DNA of 13,959 nucleotides, from assembly GCA_001969505.1 (NCBI GenBank), contig LSSK01000925.1, forward strand, positions 1 to 13,959, given 5' to 3'. Each line of letters begins with the position of its first letter. Positions within the stretch are counted from its first letter, which is position 1. The notes beneath the pieces were generated by a model that worked only from the letters and a program-made list of their open reading frames with translations, was not told the origin of the DNA and made no database searches. Shown here one piece after another: positions 1 to 10,288 of the stretch. The position numbers and the translations under genes are program-made. This DNA is from Zancudomyces culisetae. Taxonomy: Eukaryota; Kickxellomycota; Harpellomycetes; Harpellales; Legeriomycetaceae.

Positions 1-571
1 ACACAAAGTTTGGGTAGAGCTAGCGGTGAACATGATTTTGGGGTGGTGGTACAAAAGCATAACGTCCGTGATGTGGGGAATAGTGATTACAGTCCGCAAT
101 TACTGTCACAACAAGAGCCGGTACCATCACAGTTGCAAAATAACATCAATATTGGAGGTGAGAAATATACCTTATTACCAAATACGCATAAAATCAAATT
201 AATTACAAGTTACTATATATTGTAATAAAAAATAAATATATTTCATCATAGCGGTGAAGAGTGAACTAAAGAAGAAAGATTCAGTGTTTGGATACATAAT
301 AGATCCAACAAGTACTGATGAAGTAACCACTGAGATAATACCTGACGACGGATCAACCTTTGATCCAACAATCATTGACAACGTCGATTTTCATGAAGCA
401 TCTGACAATGCTGTGTTGCATTCAATTTCTGATAGTCCGCTCTCTTCTATATTTTTAAATGATGATGGAGACAAAGCAACGGATCGCAAAACAGATGAAA
501 ATCGCTCAAAATCAACAACTACTGCCCAACTTGACGATTCTATCGAGTTGGTTACCTCTATCACACAATAA
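1..571 (+). CDS. Unrecognised acidic Ser/Thr-rich protein, C-terminal part (two exons)
   Basis: The frame is open from base 1, so the 5' end lies outside the window. The first exon is 1-157 and the second 252-571, ending in TAA at 569-571. The intron 158-251 (94 nt, GTGAGA...CATAG) is phase 1. Without it the first frame continues only to an intronic stop, while joining gives one continuous frame of 158 residues. The N-terminal half is Gln/Asn-rich. The C-terminal half is dominated by Asp, Glu, Ser and Thr, with no membrane segment, Cys cluster or recognisable fold, so it reads as a disordered tail. The exon junction creates VKSE, which fits the psi-K-x-E sumoylation consensus; that is suggestive only. 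I do not recognise the family. An acidic disordered tail is common in nuclear regulators, but that is inference. Read-through of the intron as coding is excluded by its stop codons. Confidence 0.6.
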
Positions 572-1807
572 AGAGGTTCACCCCCGTAAGCCCAAATATT
601 ATTCTCAACCAGTTTGGCGTGGGAGCTCATTCTTTACAGAGTCTACAAAACTATAAACTATGTGGTATCTACTTAGATCATACTCGGCTCTATTGTGGTT
701 AAGGATATGTTATTTGATGGATCCACTTTGACAACCAATACTATACGTTTATTGCAACCAAAATAGAAAGTAACACAATTTAGAGAATTCAAGTGCTGTA
801 GGACATTGATCTGTAACTCGCCATATAAAAAGAAAGGATGTATTGTTTATTGTTTGTAAAAATGTGATTTTATAACTCTATTCGCACATTCCAACCTTCC
901 CAATACTCAGTCCTTATTTGTACATTAATATGTGGTGAATGGAGGGAGGTGACACATTCGACATTGGTTAGCTAGGATTCTTACATTTTTTGTTGCTTTA
1001 CTCAAAGTGGTGTGCTTTTCCTGTATTTATTGGTGTGTGTTGGCAAATAATATAAAATCTGATACTTTTTACTTTCACGACTTTTATATATATTGTATAT
1101 TGACAATACTTAGTTGAATAATAATCAATCCCTTTTGTTGCAAAGCGGTATATACCAATGTATGACAACTGGTGTGCAATCGTATAAAAATGTAAATACC
1201 TGTATATGTTGCCAAAAATTGTTTAAGTTGGGGTTTTTTAAATAGTATTATTTGGTAGTTTTCATTGTATCGATCTGGTTTGGTGTTTATTGTAGGATAA
1301 TCAACATCAACCTTAACAAATAAAAGCAAACTTTAATTTTATTCAATTTCACATTATTTCAGTTATCATCAAAACGCTATCAGGTCCCACCCACCCCTTC
1401 ATGCGAGAAACACAGTATAAAAAAATGAATACAAACGAAATATTTTTATTTTGCACATATCTATCAGCTAGGATTTTTTGTTAATTAGAGTGTTGTAATA
1501 TTTATTTAATGTATCTATTTAGTCAGAGTTAAAGTTCAAGGAAACAAAAAAAAAAAGGAAACTCACGCTTTGTCGAAAAAATAATTTAAATCAGTGGTCA
1601 AAGTAAATCTCTGGTATCTGCATTTAAAGGTATCGGTTTGGCCCAATAAAATTTCACAATTGGTAACAACTCTAAAAACAAATACTGGATGCTAAAATCG
1701 GGAATTGTTTTTTTCATTTCAATGGGTTTGTTGCTAGTGTAATAAATTGTTTATACATTTTCTCTCTATCACTTTCTGACACGGATAAAAGAATTGTAAA
1801 GTAGAGA
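572..1807. other. Intergenic region: 3' flank of the first gene and PBN1 upstream region
   Basis: This 1.2-kb AT-rich stretch separates two genes on the same strand. I find no frame with protein-like composition, no tRNA box pair and no obvious mobile element. Local features are an A-run inside 1545-1556 and a C-rich patch at 1384-1397, which reads GGGG-T-GGG-T-GGG on the minus strand (three G-runs, one short of a standard quadruplex). The 3' UTR of the left gene and the PBN1 promoter must lie here, but I cannot place either precisely. Confidence 0.5.
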
Positions 1808-3789
1808 ATGAAAAAACTACTTTTTGCTGCCCTATATTTGCTCCTAGATGCTGCAACACTAAATACACAGGCCAATTCGAACGAAAACATAAGGAGCACA
1901 TTTGGAGTTTTTGATTTTTCCGGAATACCAAAAGATGTAAAGGAAAATCATACAAAGTATAGAACTGGGATAATTGTGGATCAGTTTGAGGTAAATTTGC
2001 AGATTAGGTTATTATAGCATCTCTGGGTCACTACTGCTGGGATAAATCCACTGTCGTTATCCACTTGTAATGAACCGAAGGATGTTTAGATGTGTTTTTT
2101 TATGAATAATTAATCCTTGGATGTTTCATTTAAAAATCCTCACAAAATTGGAGATAAAGTAATAACTTGTATTTCAACTGTAGGTTGAGGGCCTCGGGTC
2201 TTTAAATAAGGAGGCCATATCTAGGGAGTTACTTGATTCGCAAATCCAAAGAATAAAGTTTGTTATTAGAGATTCAAACGGGGAACTGAATCGATCCCTG
2301 CTGGAGAAGGCTTTATTTCCCACTGAGGAGAGAAATGGAATTCACATTGGAATTACTGGAAAGAGGTAAAATTTATACATTCTTTGCTTATTCCCTTCCA
2401 TCCTTCTGCTCGGAAAATGTTTCTTTGTAGAACCAGTCCTGGAAACTTAAATGTATATATATCCATAGACTGGCGAAATCAGCAATTAAGAATGTGCAAA
2501 GCGAATGGGAAAACATAGCAAACAAGATCTTTGATGCATGTGCGTTTGAGTCCACAGGAAGTGATGGAAAGTTTGTGGTCCTGGAAGATTATACTCAGAT
2601 GCCCACTGACAGGAAGGGACCAATAAAACTGTATTACCACGGAAAGCTGCTTGGAGAAAACAAAGGTGAATTAAAGAGGAAATTTTTGGAGCGGTTTCTA
2701 GGAAATGCATATAGCATGAATACGGGAAATTTGGTTACGCGCTCTGTTAGTAAGGAGGGCAAGGGTAGCATAACAGATATAGAACGGATCGAAATAGAGA
2801 TTGATAATACTGGCAAAAATGGATCGATATACACAAGAGTAGTTATTGTAAAGCAAATAGCTGAATCTCAGTTATTAGGAACAGAACACGAGACTGGTAA
2901 ACTCAGAATCGACAAAACTATGTCAGGGGGCGAAACGGATGGCGAGAAATGGACAGGTGTTATTTACGACGGGGTAACAAAGCACAAAACGAACGGTTCG
3001 GTAATATTTAAACATGATATGGGTAGCGAGTCAAGTAAGTGTCTAGAAAGGAAAAATAGTAACAACACAATTAGCCTGGGGATTGAAAACCAAAATTCAT
3101 TCCATCCCAGATTGATTTTTAAAAAACAAAAGACAGGCTGTGGGATTGAGGAGAAATGCCAACTGGTTATAGTGCAACAATTAGACCGAACCTACTTTTT
3201 TGATCCGTATCAAATCAAACAGATGAATAGCAAGCTAGAGAACGTAAACTTTAGGTACTTTGGTGACGTTGAGTTGGAGCTTCCGGCAGAAAGTGTCAAA
3301 CTCACACAGTGGGGAACCCTGATCGAAATAACGCTCCCGGGAAAGACCAATGATTTTGTTCTGCCCATACACAGTAGATACAGATTAAAGGGGTCAACTG
3401 GACAAAAAACTGCAAAGAAGGAATATATACACGAGAGCTTAGCCAAACCGTACTGCTATTGGAGCTGTGATGGCCAACAGACCCCATCCCTTTTTTTGAA
3501 AGAGAATGTGTTAGGAGTTCGAATATCTAGTGATGTTCTCGCCGAGTTATTACATGATAAACAGCATGAAATAGGTACAGCCATGGTACAGATGCACCAG
3601 AAGATTGGTGTTAGTATAGAGTTGGGAAAAGGCGTGGAAGGAGTCAATGGAGCGAATGTGGAAGAGCTAGTAGTAAGGATGCCCTTGCCACTGGATGACC
3701 TTGATTCCTATGCCAAGTGGGTAACCCCGTTTGTGGTTTTGACTTCTACATTTGTTTTGGGTTTTGTAATATTAAAAAAGAGAGTCTAG
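1808..3789 (+). CDS. PBN1: PBN1 / PIG-X family, ER subunit of GPI mannosyltransferase I
   Basis: Pbn1/PIG-X partners the catalytic subunit Gpi14/PIG-M, which adds the first mannose to the GPI anchor in the ER lumen. Exons are 1808-1990, 2184-2365 and 2469-3789, with phase 0 and phase 2 introns, giving 561 aa. An in-frame TAG lies two codons before the ATG. Residues 1-22 resemble a signal peptide (MKKLLFAALYLLLDAATLNT). The family core spans about 333-460: HPR, then YFFDPYQ, FGDVELELPAES, LPIHSRY and PYCYWSC. This parallels yeast Pbn1 blocks around its LPLELF, DDLELPEYS and HTRYIEPS motifs (recalled, not searched). Near the C-terminus MPLPLDDLDSYAKW precedes a single membrane span at about 539-556. 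The protein ends KKRV, a KKxx ER-retrieval signal, which fits ER residence. Several Asn-X-Ser/Thr sequons lie in the presumed lumenal part. The family diverges fast, so identity rests on the core block and topology. It is somewhat longer than yeast Pbn1. Confidence 0.85.
2366..2468 (+). other. PBN1 intron 2 with two competing acceptors
   Basis: The donor is GTAAAA at 2366. Two TAG acceptors follow, at 2428-2430 and 2466-2468. The distal one keeps the PBN1 frame and joins residue Arg122 to the long third exon. The proximal one adds 38 nt, shifts the frame and reaches a TAG at about 2516-2518, so it would give a protein truncated at roughly 150 residues. The distal acceptor is therefore taken as productive. 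Whether the proximal one is ever used cannot be told from sequence. Confidence 0.6.
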
Positions 3790-3896
3790 AGAAAGACGAA
3801 CGTAGATAAACTGCAAGATATGGAAAGAAGATTGCTGCATTAACTTAAATTTGATAATGCAAATTTGATAGTAACGCTATATGTTACAAACCTTTT
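3790..3896. other. Convergent 3' junction of PBN1 and SPT8
   Basis: Only 107 nt separate the PBN1 stop codon from the SPT8 stop codon on the opposite strand. Both 3' UTRs and polyadenylation regions must share or overlap this segment. It contains a direct repeat, AAATTTGATA, at about 3847-3856 and again at about 3861-3870. No canonical AATAAA is obvious in the gap on either strand. Confidence 0.5.
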
Positions 3897-6800
3897 CTAC
3901 AGAGGGAGTATTTCGTAAAACAGACAGCAATTTGTGCCCCCTCCCTCCCAGCCTCTGTTTCCGACTGCTGATACTAAGAAACGGCCTGATTCGTCAAGGT
4001 CTAAAAAGTGCAAGGACAAGCGGAGCATTAAAGTAAATGTTCAAAAAAAATTTTGTTTTACATTTCCATTTATTTTCCTGTTCTTTCTTTTTTGCCAAAG
4101 TGTTATAAAAAAAGTAAAAGTTAAAATAAATATATAAATATAAATAAAAACATTGATTCTTACATAGCTGTGATATCGTAGCACCATGGTGTCCCGGTAT
4201 AATCTGGAATGGAATTCCGCCTGTCTTTTTTTCACCTGTCTGATTGACATTTAGGTTCCACATTCTCAGATTATCATACGATGAGCTGATTAGGTTCTTG
4301 CCGTTAGCTAAGGCACACACTTGGGAAACCGGACCTGAGTTCAGCGGTAGTTTCAAGGTTCTTACTAGACTCCCTGACCTAAAGTCGAATTCATCGATGG
4401 TGCTATTTCTTCTCCCTACATACATCATATTTCCGTCCGTACCCCAGCATGACTATTTTTTTTTACAGGATTAATTAAATGGAAGCTAGGCTCTATAATA
4501 TATGGCATATTACTTCACATTTTTTTGAACATCCTGATTTCGGACTTTCTAAAGTAAAAGATAAAGTAAAAGACAAAATGTTACCGAAAGTGCCCAAGGT
4601 GGAGTTCTTTCAGGAGGTAAAAGCCTCCGAGGTATTTTTGTTTTGTCACGAATATCCCAGAGCAAGCTCATCCCATCAACACTTGTGGTTAATAAAACTG
4701 GCGCAGCAGAGTTGTTCGGCTGAAACTCCCCCGAACTCAGCTGGGATATGTGCCCTTCAAATGTCCGTGCTACGCCGCCAGTGTTCAAATCCCAATACTA
4801 TCCATCAATTAATGTCACTTTGTTAGAGTTTCGCGCTCTTTCAGAACTCATATTCTTATTATGTTTTTTCAATCGTCATATCGCTATCAAAGTATCTTTG
4901 CAAGTAAATATATAAAAGTTATTTACATTAACCGTACGATCCCAAGATCCACTAATTAAGCCATACCCATCTAGCGAAAGCTTTAGAACAGAAACGGGTG
5001 CTTTATGTCGCTTTAATGTCTGTAGCCTTCTACCCTCGTCGTGTCTGGTTGACCAAAACCCTATATTTCCGCTCTAGAAAACAAATATCCCACGTTTACT
5101 CTCATTTGATGTCAAAATAACGCACCATTAACTGTCGAGCTATACTGAAATGGTATCCTTCAGTCTTGCGAATCACGTTCTTGGTTGGTATATATAATAT
5201 AATGGTTACCTTCATACCTGAAACCAACCATAGACCCTCTGGCTCTACATCCATACTGTAAACAGGTGAAATATAATCCAAGTCTTTCCCACCAAGAGTA
5301 TCTAGTTTAAATAGGTCATACATGGTCAAATCCAGCCTCAAATACTATCATAATGCATGGCTTTTGTTTTATAACCTTAAACCCCCTCATCGGATAGCTA
5401 TTAATTATTCTCACTTACTCTCATCTTCATGGTAAAAATACGAAACCATTACTCCTGACTACAAGTTAGTGTTTCATTATACATTTATGTTAGTAATATT
5501 CTATCCGCATCATATATAATGAATATAGTTACCAATGGCATGTTTATATATATAAAATGAAAACCACAAGAATAAAAAAAAATGAAATTAAAAAACAGGA
5601 AAGCTACCTTTGTTACAGTTTCTACCATTTGGTGCCGTTGCCATTGTGTCAGCATAGTCTTTCCATTCATTGATGCAAAAAAATCCCATTTATATACATA
5701 CCCATCAGCCCCTCCTGTAAAAACCCATCTCATGTCTCTTGTCGCCGTAACTGAGTAAATCTGATGGTTTGATATCACTGAAACCTATAAATTTGCAAAA
5801 ATTATCGCTTATTTATTTTGCCTTTTCGATACTACTATATGTATATAGGTCTAGATTAGTGTTTCAGAGTTAAGTGTGGTAGTATCTGTGAATAGGAACT
5901 TACATATGGAATAATATCATAACTTTTACACTCCCTAAACTTCCTTAACGGCATTATTCTCTTTCGTGGTGGAAAATCAAGCATGGTTATTTTACTATAT
6001 TGGTCAACCGTATATATCGGACTTTTCTTCTCTTCGGAAAGTAGCTTTGTTTCTTTATTCTGAAGTCCATCTTCGACCATTCCGTTAGTTAACTCTTCTT
6101 CCTCTTCCTCTTCCTCCTCCTCCTCCTCCTCTTCTTCTTCTTCCTCTCCCTCCTCTCCCTCCTCTTCCATCTCTTCCTTTTCGCTATCCTCCATGCCTTT
6201 TTGTCGTTTGATCCCAGAGATCTCTGATCTTGATTTCTTAAGTTTATTTTCTATCTCTACCGAACCTATATTTAGAGCGGTTTTTTGTCCAGTATGATGA
6301 TTTTTCTTAATAAATATTAAAATTATAGATTAATAGCATCAAAAATAACCCACCTTCCTCGGATTTTCCCCTCTTATTAGAATTATTTGCTTTTGCTAGA
6401 GTTTCTTTGTCTGTTAGTAACATATTTTGCGACACATTCTCCTCGTTAGTATTCACGGTCCTGCTATTGTCTCCTTTGTATAAGGCCAATTCCACTCGTG
6501 GGGGATTAATCCGTTCTATTTGAATCTCGCTTTCATCTTGCTCCTTTTCCAGTTTTTTAACGCCCATTGTACCACCGATCCTGTCTCCAGCATTCATGCT
6601 TTCCTCGCTCTTTGATGTTTTTTCTTGAGAGACCCTTCCTATGCTTACTGCAGGCTCCCTCTGCTTTTTCTTTTCCTCATGTAAATTATCTTGAAAAAAG
6701 CTAGAAATCACACCCTCACTGTTTTGTTCCTCTTGCTTCATACCCTCTTCCATTCCCATATCATTTCCCTCCTCCTCCTCCTCCTCCTCCTCCTCCTCCT

Positions 6801-6951
6801 CTTTCTTTGGTGATTCCGAGCCAAACAAATTTGCAGAATCGAGCTCCCTTTGTTCTTCTTCTTCCGCCTCCTCATCCTCGCTGCTATCAGCTCCGCTGCT
6901 GCCGAAAAATTGTTTTTCTAAAATATCGTCATCCGATAGATTTTCGGCCAT
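3897..6951 (-). CDS. SPT8: SPT8, WD40 subunit of the SAGA transcription co-activator complex
   Basis: Spt8 is a nuclear WD40 protein that contacts TATA-binding protein within SAGA. I rebuilt nine exons on the minus strand: 6951-6354, 6265-5904, 5784-5608, 5458-5419, 5301-5210, 5073-4927, 4797-4585, 4452-4164 and 4000-3897. They total 2022 nt and 673 aa. Every junction is GT-AG with matching phase (1,0,0,1,0,0,0,1). An in-frame TAG lies seven codons before the ATG. Residues 1-320 are acidic and disordered, with 11-Glu and 18-Glu runs, as expected of the family. WD repeats fill about 326-673. Family signatures are DMRWVFTGGADGYVYKWD, QRH before SGVMVSYFYHED, SPVYSMDVEPEGLWLVSG, STRHDEGRRLQTL, SGSWDRTVNYWDLNTG, YVGRRNSTIDEF, PGHHGATISQLY and VGNRGWEGGGTN near the C-terminus. 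Yeast Spt8 is about 600 aa. The exon-to-family match is continuous, so the assignment is firm; individual splice sites are predictions. Confidence 0.93.
5419..5458 (-). other. SPT8 exon 4, a 40-nt microexon
   Basis: This exon encodes 13 full codons, SGVMVSYFYHEDE, plus the first base of the next. It is flanked by acceptor TTGTAG and donor GTAAGT. Its upstream intron (5459-5607) carries an exact TACTAAC branch-site sequence at 5495-5489 about 30 nt before the acceptor, and a second CACTAAC too close to the acceptor to serve. The peptide continues the conserved Spt8 block after the QRH segment, and leaving it out would break the next reading frame, because 40 is not a multiple of three. Confidence 0.8.
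6093..6146 (-). repeat. Mixed GAG/GAA tract in SPT8 exon 2 (18 Glu)
   Basis: Eighteen consecutive Glu codons, about residues 240-257, follow two shorter Glu runs split by Gly. GAG and GAA alternate irregularly, unlike the pure tract in exon 1. This suggests an older repeat or selection on the acidic peptide rather than recent expansion. Confidence 0.85.
6769..6801 (-). repeat. Pure (GAG)11 microsatellite in SPT8 exon 1
   Basis: Eleven uninterrupted GAG codons on the SPT8 sense strand encode an 11-Glu run after SPKK. Because the tract is pure, it is prone to replication slippage in whole-codon steps, so its length probably varies between strains. That last point is inference. Confidence 0.85.
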
Positions 6952-7670
6952 CTTCCCTTGTTTTCTCGCCTATCTATATGTATTTCTAATACCTTTAACT
7001 AAATTTAGTTTGTTAAACTAGAATGGATCAATTGAAAAGCTATACGAGCAAGGATTTTATTTACTCCTAAACCAAACACGTGAATTTTGTAGACATGTCG
7101 CGCGCAAAAATCTAATCCCATCCACCCAATTGCAAACGAATAGATGTTGCATTTCAATGTAAAAAGAAAAAAAACATATCTACTATCTATTTTTTATTCG
7201 AGTGATTGGTGGGTTTGAATGGTTTGGAACACCCCTCCAGTACCTCAACATCTATTTTTTTTTTCTTTACCCTGATCTTTAGTATATAAGCTCCAAACAA
7301 AAATGACCAACAAAAAAAGAAAACCAGAAATTTTCAAGTAAAACAAAATACCATCAGCTTATCCCCCCTTCAACCACCTCTAACGTACTATATCTACCCA
7401 AATCGAATCTACTGTCTTTGTATACCAAGAGTAAAACACTTTCCATTAAAAACATATTTTCAGACTGATAAGGTAGACATATCAACATTGCATATATACA
7501 TGGTAATGAACATCCTGTATTTGAAAGCGGGGCGTGTATACATATCGAAAAAAAAATAATTTACTAGGGCAAAAACGCAATTAACTTGAAACATCAAACG
7601 TACAATGAAATCTGCGCAAATTGACAATAAAAAAAAACAGGAACTATTGATCATCCAAAAGACCTGTAAT
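6952..7670. other. SPT8 upstream region and CDC6 3' flank
   Basis: About 720 nt separate two minus-strand genes. No protein-like frame is present. On the SPT8 sense strand a CCAAT motif (ATTGG on plus, 7205-7209) lies about 255 nt before the start codon. A CpG cluster, TCGCGCGC at 7098-7105, sits about 150 nt upstream and is rare in this AT-rich DNA. On the SPT8 strand it follows a T-run (TTTTTGCGCGCG), loosely like an MBF/E2F site. C-rich words such as CCCCTCC at 7232-7238 and CCCCCC at about 7363-7368 are further candidate factor sites. None can be proven here. Confidence 0.45.
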
Positions 7671-10138
7671 TCACAGTAAAACAGCCGAGAGTAAGGGGGT
7701 GTTGGAGATTACTTTGGCTATACCATCGCTTGACATTGCTAGCTTGATAGTGTTGTTTCCGTTAGATACCAATGAGCCTGCCATACTCATATTCATAAAG
7801 CTTTTAGCTATAGAAATCCTCCTAGAGGTTTTGGCCGAAGCTTGCTCAATAGTTACAACTCCGATAGACTCCAACAAACTCACCAAATCGTTGAATTCCG
7901 TGCGCATCAGGGGGCTCGGAAGATTTATCTCGTGGCATGTCCTTGAATACAGCTCATATAAATAATTAAGCGAAAGGGTGCAAGTCGCACTCAAACTAGT
8001 CGCGATGGAAAGATTTCCTCCATACGATCTACTTTTCGTCAAAGTATTGTTTCTTATGCCCAGTTGGCTTTTGACATTTTTCTGAAAGTTTATTATTGAT
8101 GCCAAAACAATCTTTTGCTGGAAATTTAAACCAAGCAAAACGTTGTCAGTAGACGTACCATAAAGGTTCGAAAGAGCCTTCATCATATGCACAACAGTAA
8201 CCTGGCGCGGGGTCTTTTTACCATCGTTTAGCAAAGACTTTCTCTTCAGCTCCTGTTTGAAGCCATCAATTGCCAATTTGCAAGCATCTAGTGCTTTTCG
8301 CATATCACCAGACCCTGAGGCCACCTTTCTAGCACAGAGTTCAAGAGCTGACTGTTGAATTGTAATATCTGGTTGTGGCAACTCGCCACTTTCACACACA
8401 CTTGTAGGCTCTTTGATCAAGTCACGTAATATTTCTCTAGAAGAATCTACACCGATTGATGATTTAGGAGTAGTATTTTTATCAGGGCCCTCTTCCCTAG
8501 AATCTTTATATAGCAATTCTACTCGATTCTTCAAAACTACAACAATTTCTTCAACCGTGTAAGGCGTAAAGTGTAACAAATCTGGAACACAATTCCTTGT
8601 TTGCAGTCTTGGTAACAATCTATCAGTTAAATCTAGCGAGTTTGCTATTCCAATAAGCAGAAGGTTTGAATCGTGACGCATTGCCCATTCAAACAAAAGA
8701 TACACCTCAGTTGGTGTCCTAGTTACTATGTTATCTAGCTCGTCTAGCACAACTATATTTAAAAAATCTCTCGAGTTTCCTATGAACATATCCTCAAGCT
8801 TTGCTTTTAGATCGCTTTCGGTTGTGTTTTCCAAATTATTCCATTTAATTAGCTTTTTCCCAATACTTTGCTTCATTCCTTTCTTGGACCTACTCAGGCT
8901 ATAGTAATTTAGGTTTTGACTTGTAGCAAGGCCTTCGTATATTTTTAAAAACACCTGTTTTGGGGTTTGAATAGACATGCAGTTTACAACAGCAATGTTA
9001 GCCTTCCCTTTCCCGCTCAACCCGTTTATAGTGCTCATTACGCTTGCAGTTTTCCCTGTTCCCGGATTTCCAGAGATGTAAAGGCTTCCCCCCTTCATTT
9101 CTTCCATGGATAAGGTTACCATCTCCAGAATCTTTTTTCGTTCGTCTTCCCTTCCTATAACTTCAAACTCAGCTCCTCCCTTCCCAAAGGCTGTTGAGGT
9201 CTTTTCCAATTCTTGCTTCTTACGGATGGGTGATACCTCATTCACAAGATTGCTTGCCTTCACACGAGTTTTTTTCTCACTCATAGTGACTTGTGCCTTG
9301 TCATTTAATACTGTCAATTCTTTAAGATTTTGTACAGAGACAGCGCTCCTGTTTTTCAAGCTTCTTGATCTAGTAGAATATCTATGAGAATATTCTACGT
9401 GTTTGTTTTGTACAGCTGTGCAACCACCCTTTGTATAATTTGAGGTGCTAATTGGTGACAAGAATGAATCTTTATCCTTGGGAAGAAGAGTTGTTCCTCC
9501 GTTATTGTAACCAATTTTGTTGTCTTTTTGGGAGCTACCCTCTATCAATTTTCTCAGTTCTCTCATACTTTCTTCGGAGGGTGTATTCACGTTCCTTTTT
9601 AATGCTTCGTTAATGTAACCCATGGACTTTGAACCTTTCAACTCCTTGCTTGTAACGTTAGTCGCAGCCTCCTTTTCATTTCCTCCCAATTTTTGGTTGA
9701 GCCTTGAATCTGTTCCATTTGTAGTTAAAAGAAATGAGCGTTAATTTGGTAAATTTTAATGAAAAAAATAAAGTAGTAGTAGATACAAGCCTACACAACA
9801 TACCTTTGACTACACTGAATACTGTTTTAAGTGTTCTGCTTCTTGTTGCTTTAGGACTTTCATTCTCTACCGTAACAAAGACTAGGCTTTTTTTTCGCCG
9901 CGTGGTCATTTGCTTGATTCCATCGATTATAGTTTCAATCTCTATGTATTGATAAACATATGGTATGATTATTATACTTTAATGCTGTGTTAAAAAATGC
10001 GCCTTGCACAAGCAAGGCAAAGCACATTTCATGAAAAAAAAAACAGCCTTAGAGGGCAAGGATGTATATACATATGCGTAGCTACTTACCAGTACCCGTG
10101 CCTTCCTCGATTCTTTTTCTTTTTAACACCGCTTCCAT
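7671..10138 (-). CDS. CDC6: CDC6/cdc18, AAA+ replication-licensing ATPase
   Basis: Cdc6 binds ORC at origins in G1 and loads the MCM2-7 helicase. Exons are 10138-10090, 9941-9804 and 9709-7671, giving 741 aa. Both introns (148 and 94 nt) are phase 1. In-frame TAG and TAA codons sit just before the ATG. The N-terminus is basic and disordered (KRKR at 6-9, RRKK at 31-34) and contains SPIRKK near 222, an S-P-x-R CDK-type site. Other features are Walker A GNPGTGKT (276-283), NCMSI after it as in Cdc6 rather than Orc1, Walker B VVLDELD (382-388), sensor 1 GIANSLDL with Asn419, the DRLLPRL arginine region, sensor 2 GDMRKA (Arg533), and a C-terminal winged-helix region at about 589-690. An insert of about 45 residues follows FTPYTVEEI, before the sensor 2 domain. 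Yeast Cdc6 is 513 aa and fission yeast Cdc18 577 aa; the extra length is mostly N-terminal and in this insert. The small first exon is supported by phase and splice sites only. Confidence 0.92.
10001..10018. repeat. Perfect 7-bp inverted repeat inside CDC6 intron 1
   Basis: GCCTTGC and GCAAGGC flank a 4-nt loop, forming a short GC-rich hairpin in AT-rich intron DNA. It lies about 60 nt before the acceptor at 9942. It would fold on the pre-mRNA strand as well. Functional meaning is unknown. Confidence 0.7.
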
Positions 10139-10280
10139 GATGGCTTACTATTGAATATTTTGATTTTAGCCGTTTTATAAGACGAGTATTTGATCGTTCT
10201 ACTGCGTTTTAGTGGTGGGAGTAATAACAACAAAACTCTAGACCCAGAGGGATGCGTGTTATTCACGTATGAATTATTTT

Positions 10281-10288
10281 CTTTTATA
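10281..10288 (-). promoter_or_regulatory. Possible TATA box of CDC6
   Basis: The CDC6 sense strand reads TATAAAAG about 143 bp before the ATG, a good TATA-box match between the cell-cycle boxes and the coding start. In AT-rich DNA such matches are frequent. Confidence 0.3.

Noticed and set aside
199-381. Minus-strand frame overlapping the first gene
   Set aside because: It crosses the intron and second exon of the plus-strand gene and has no protein-like features of its own.
5102-5341. Minus-strand frame starting before SPT8 exon 5 and running through intron 5 as a separate small gene
   Set aside because: Only its middle part (5301-5210) matches Spt8; both ends are intron sequence with good donor and acceptor sites of matching phase.
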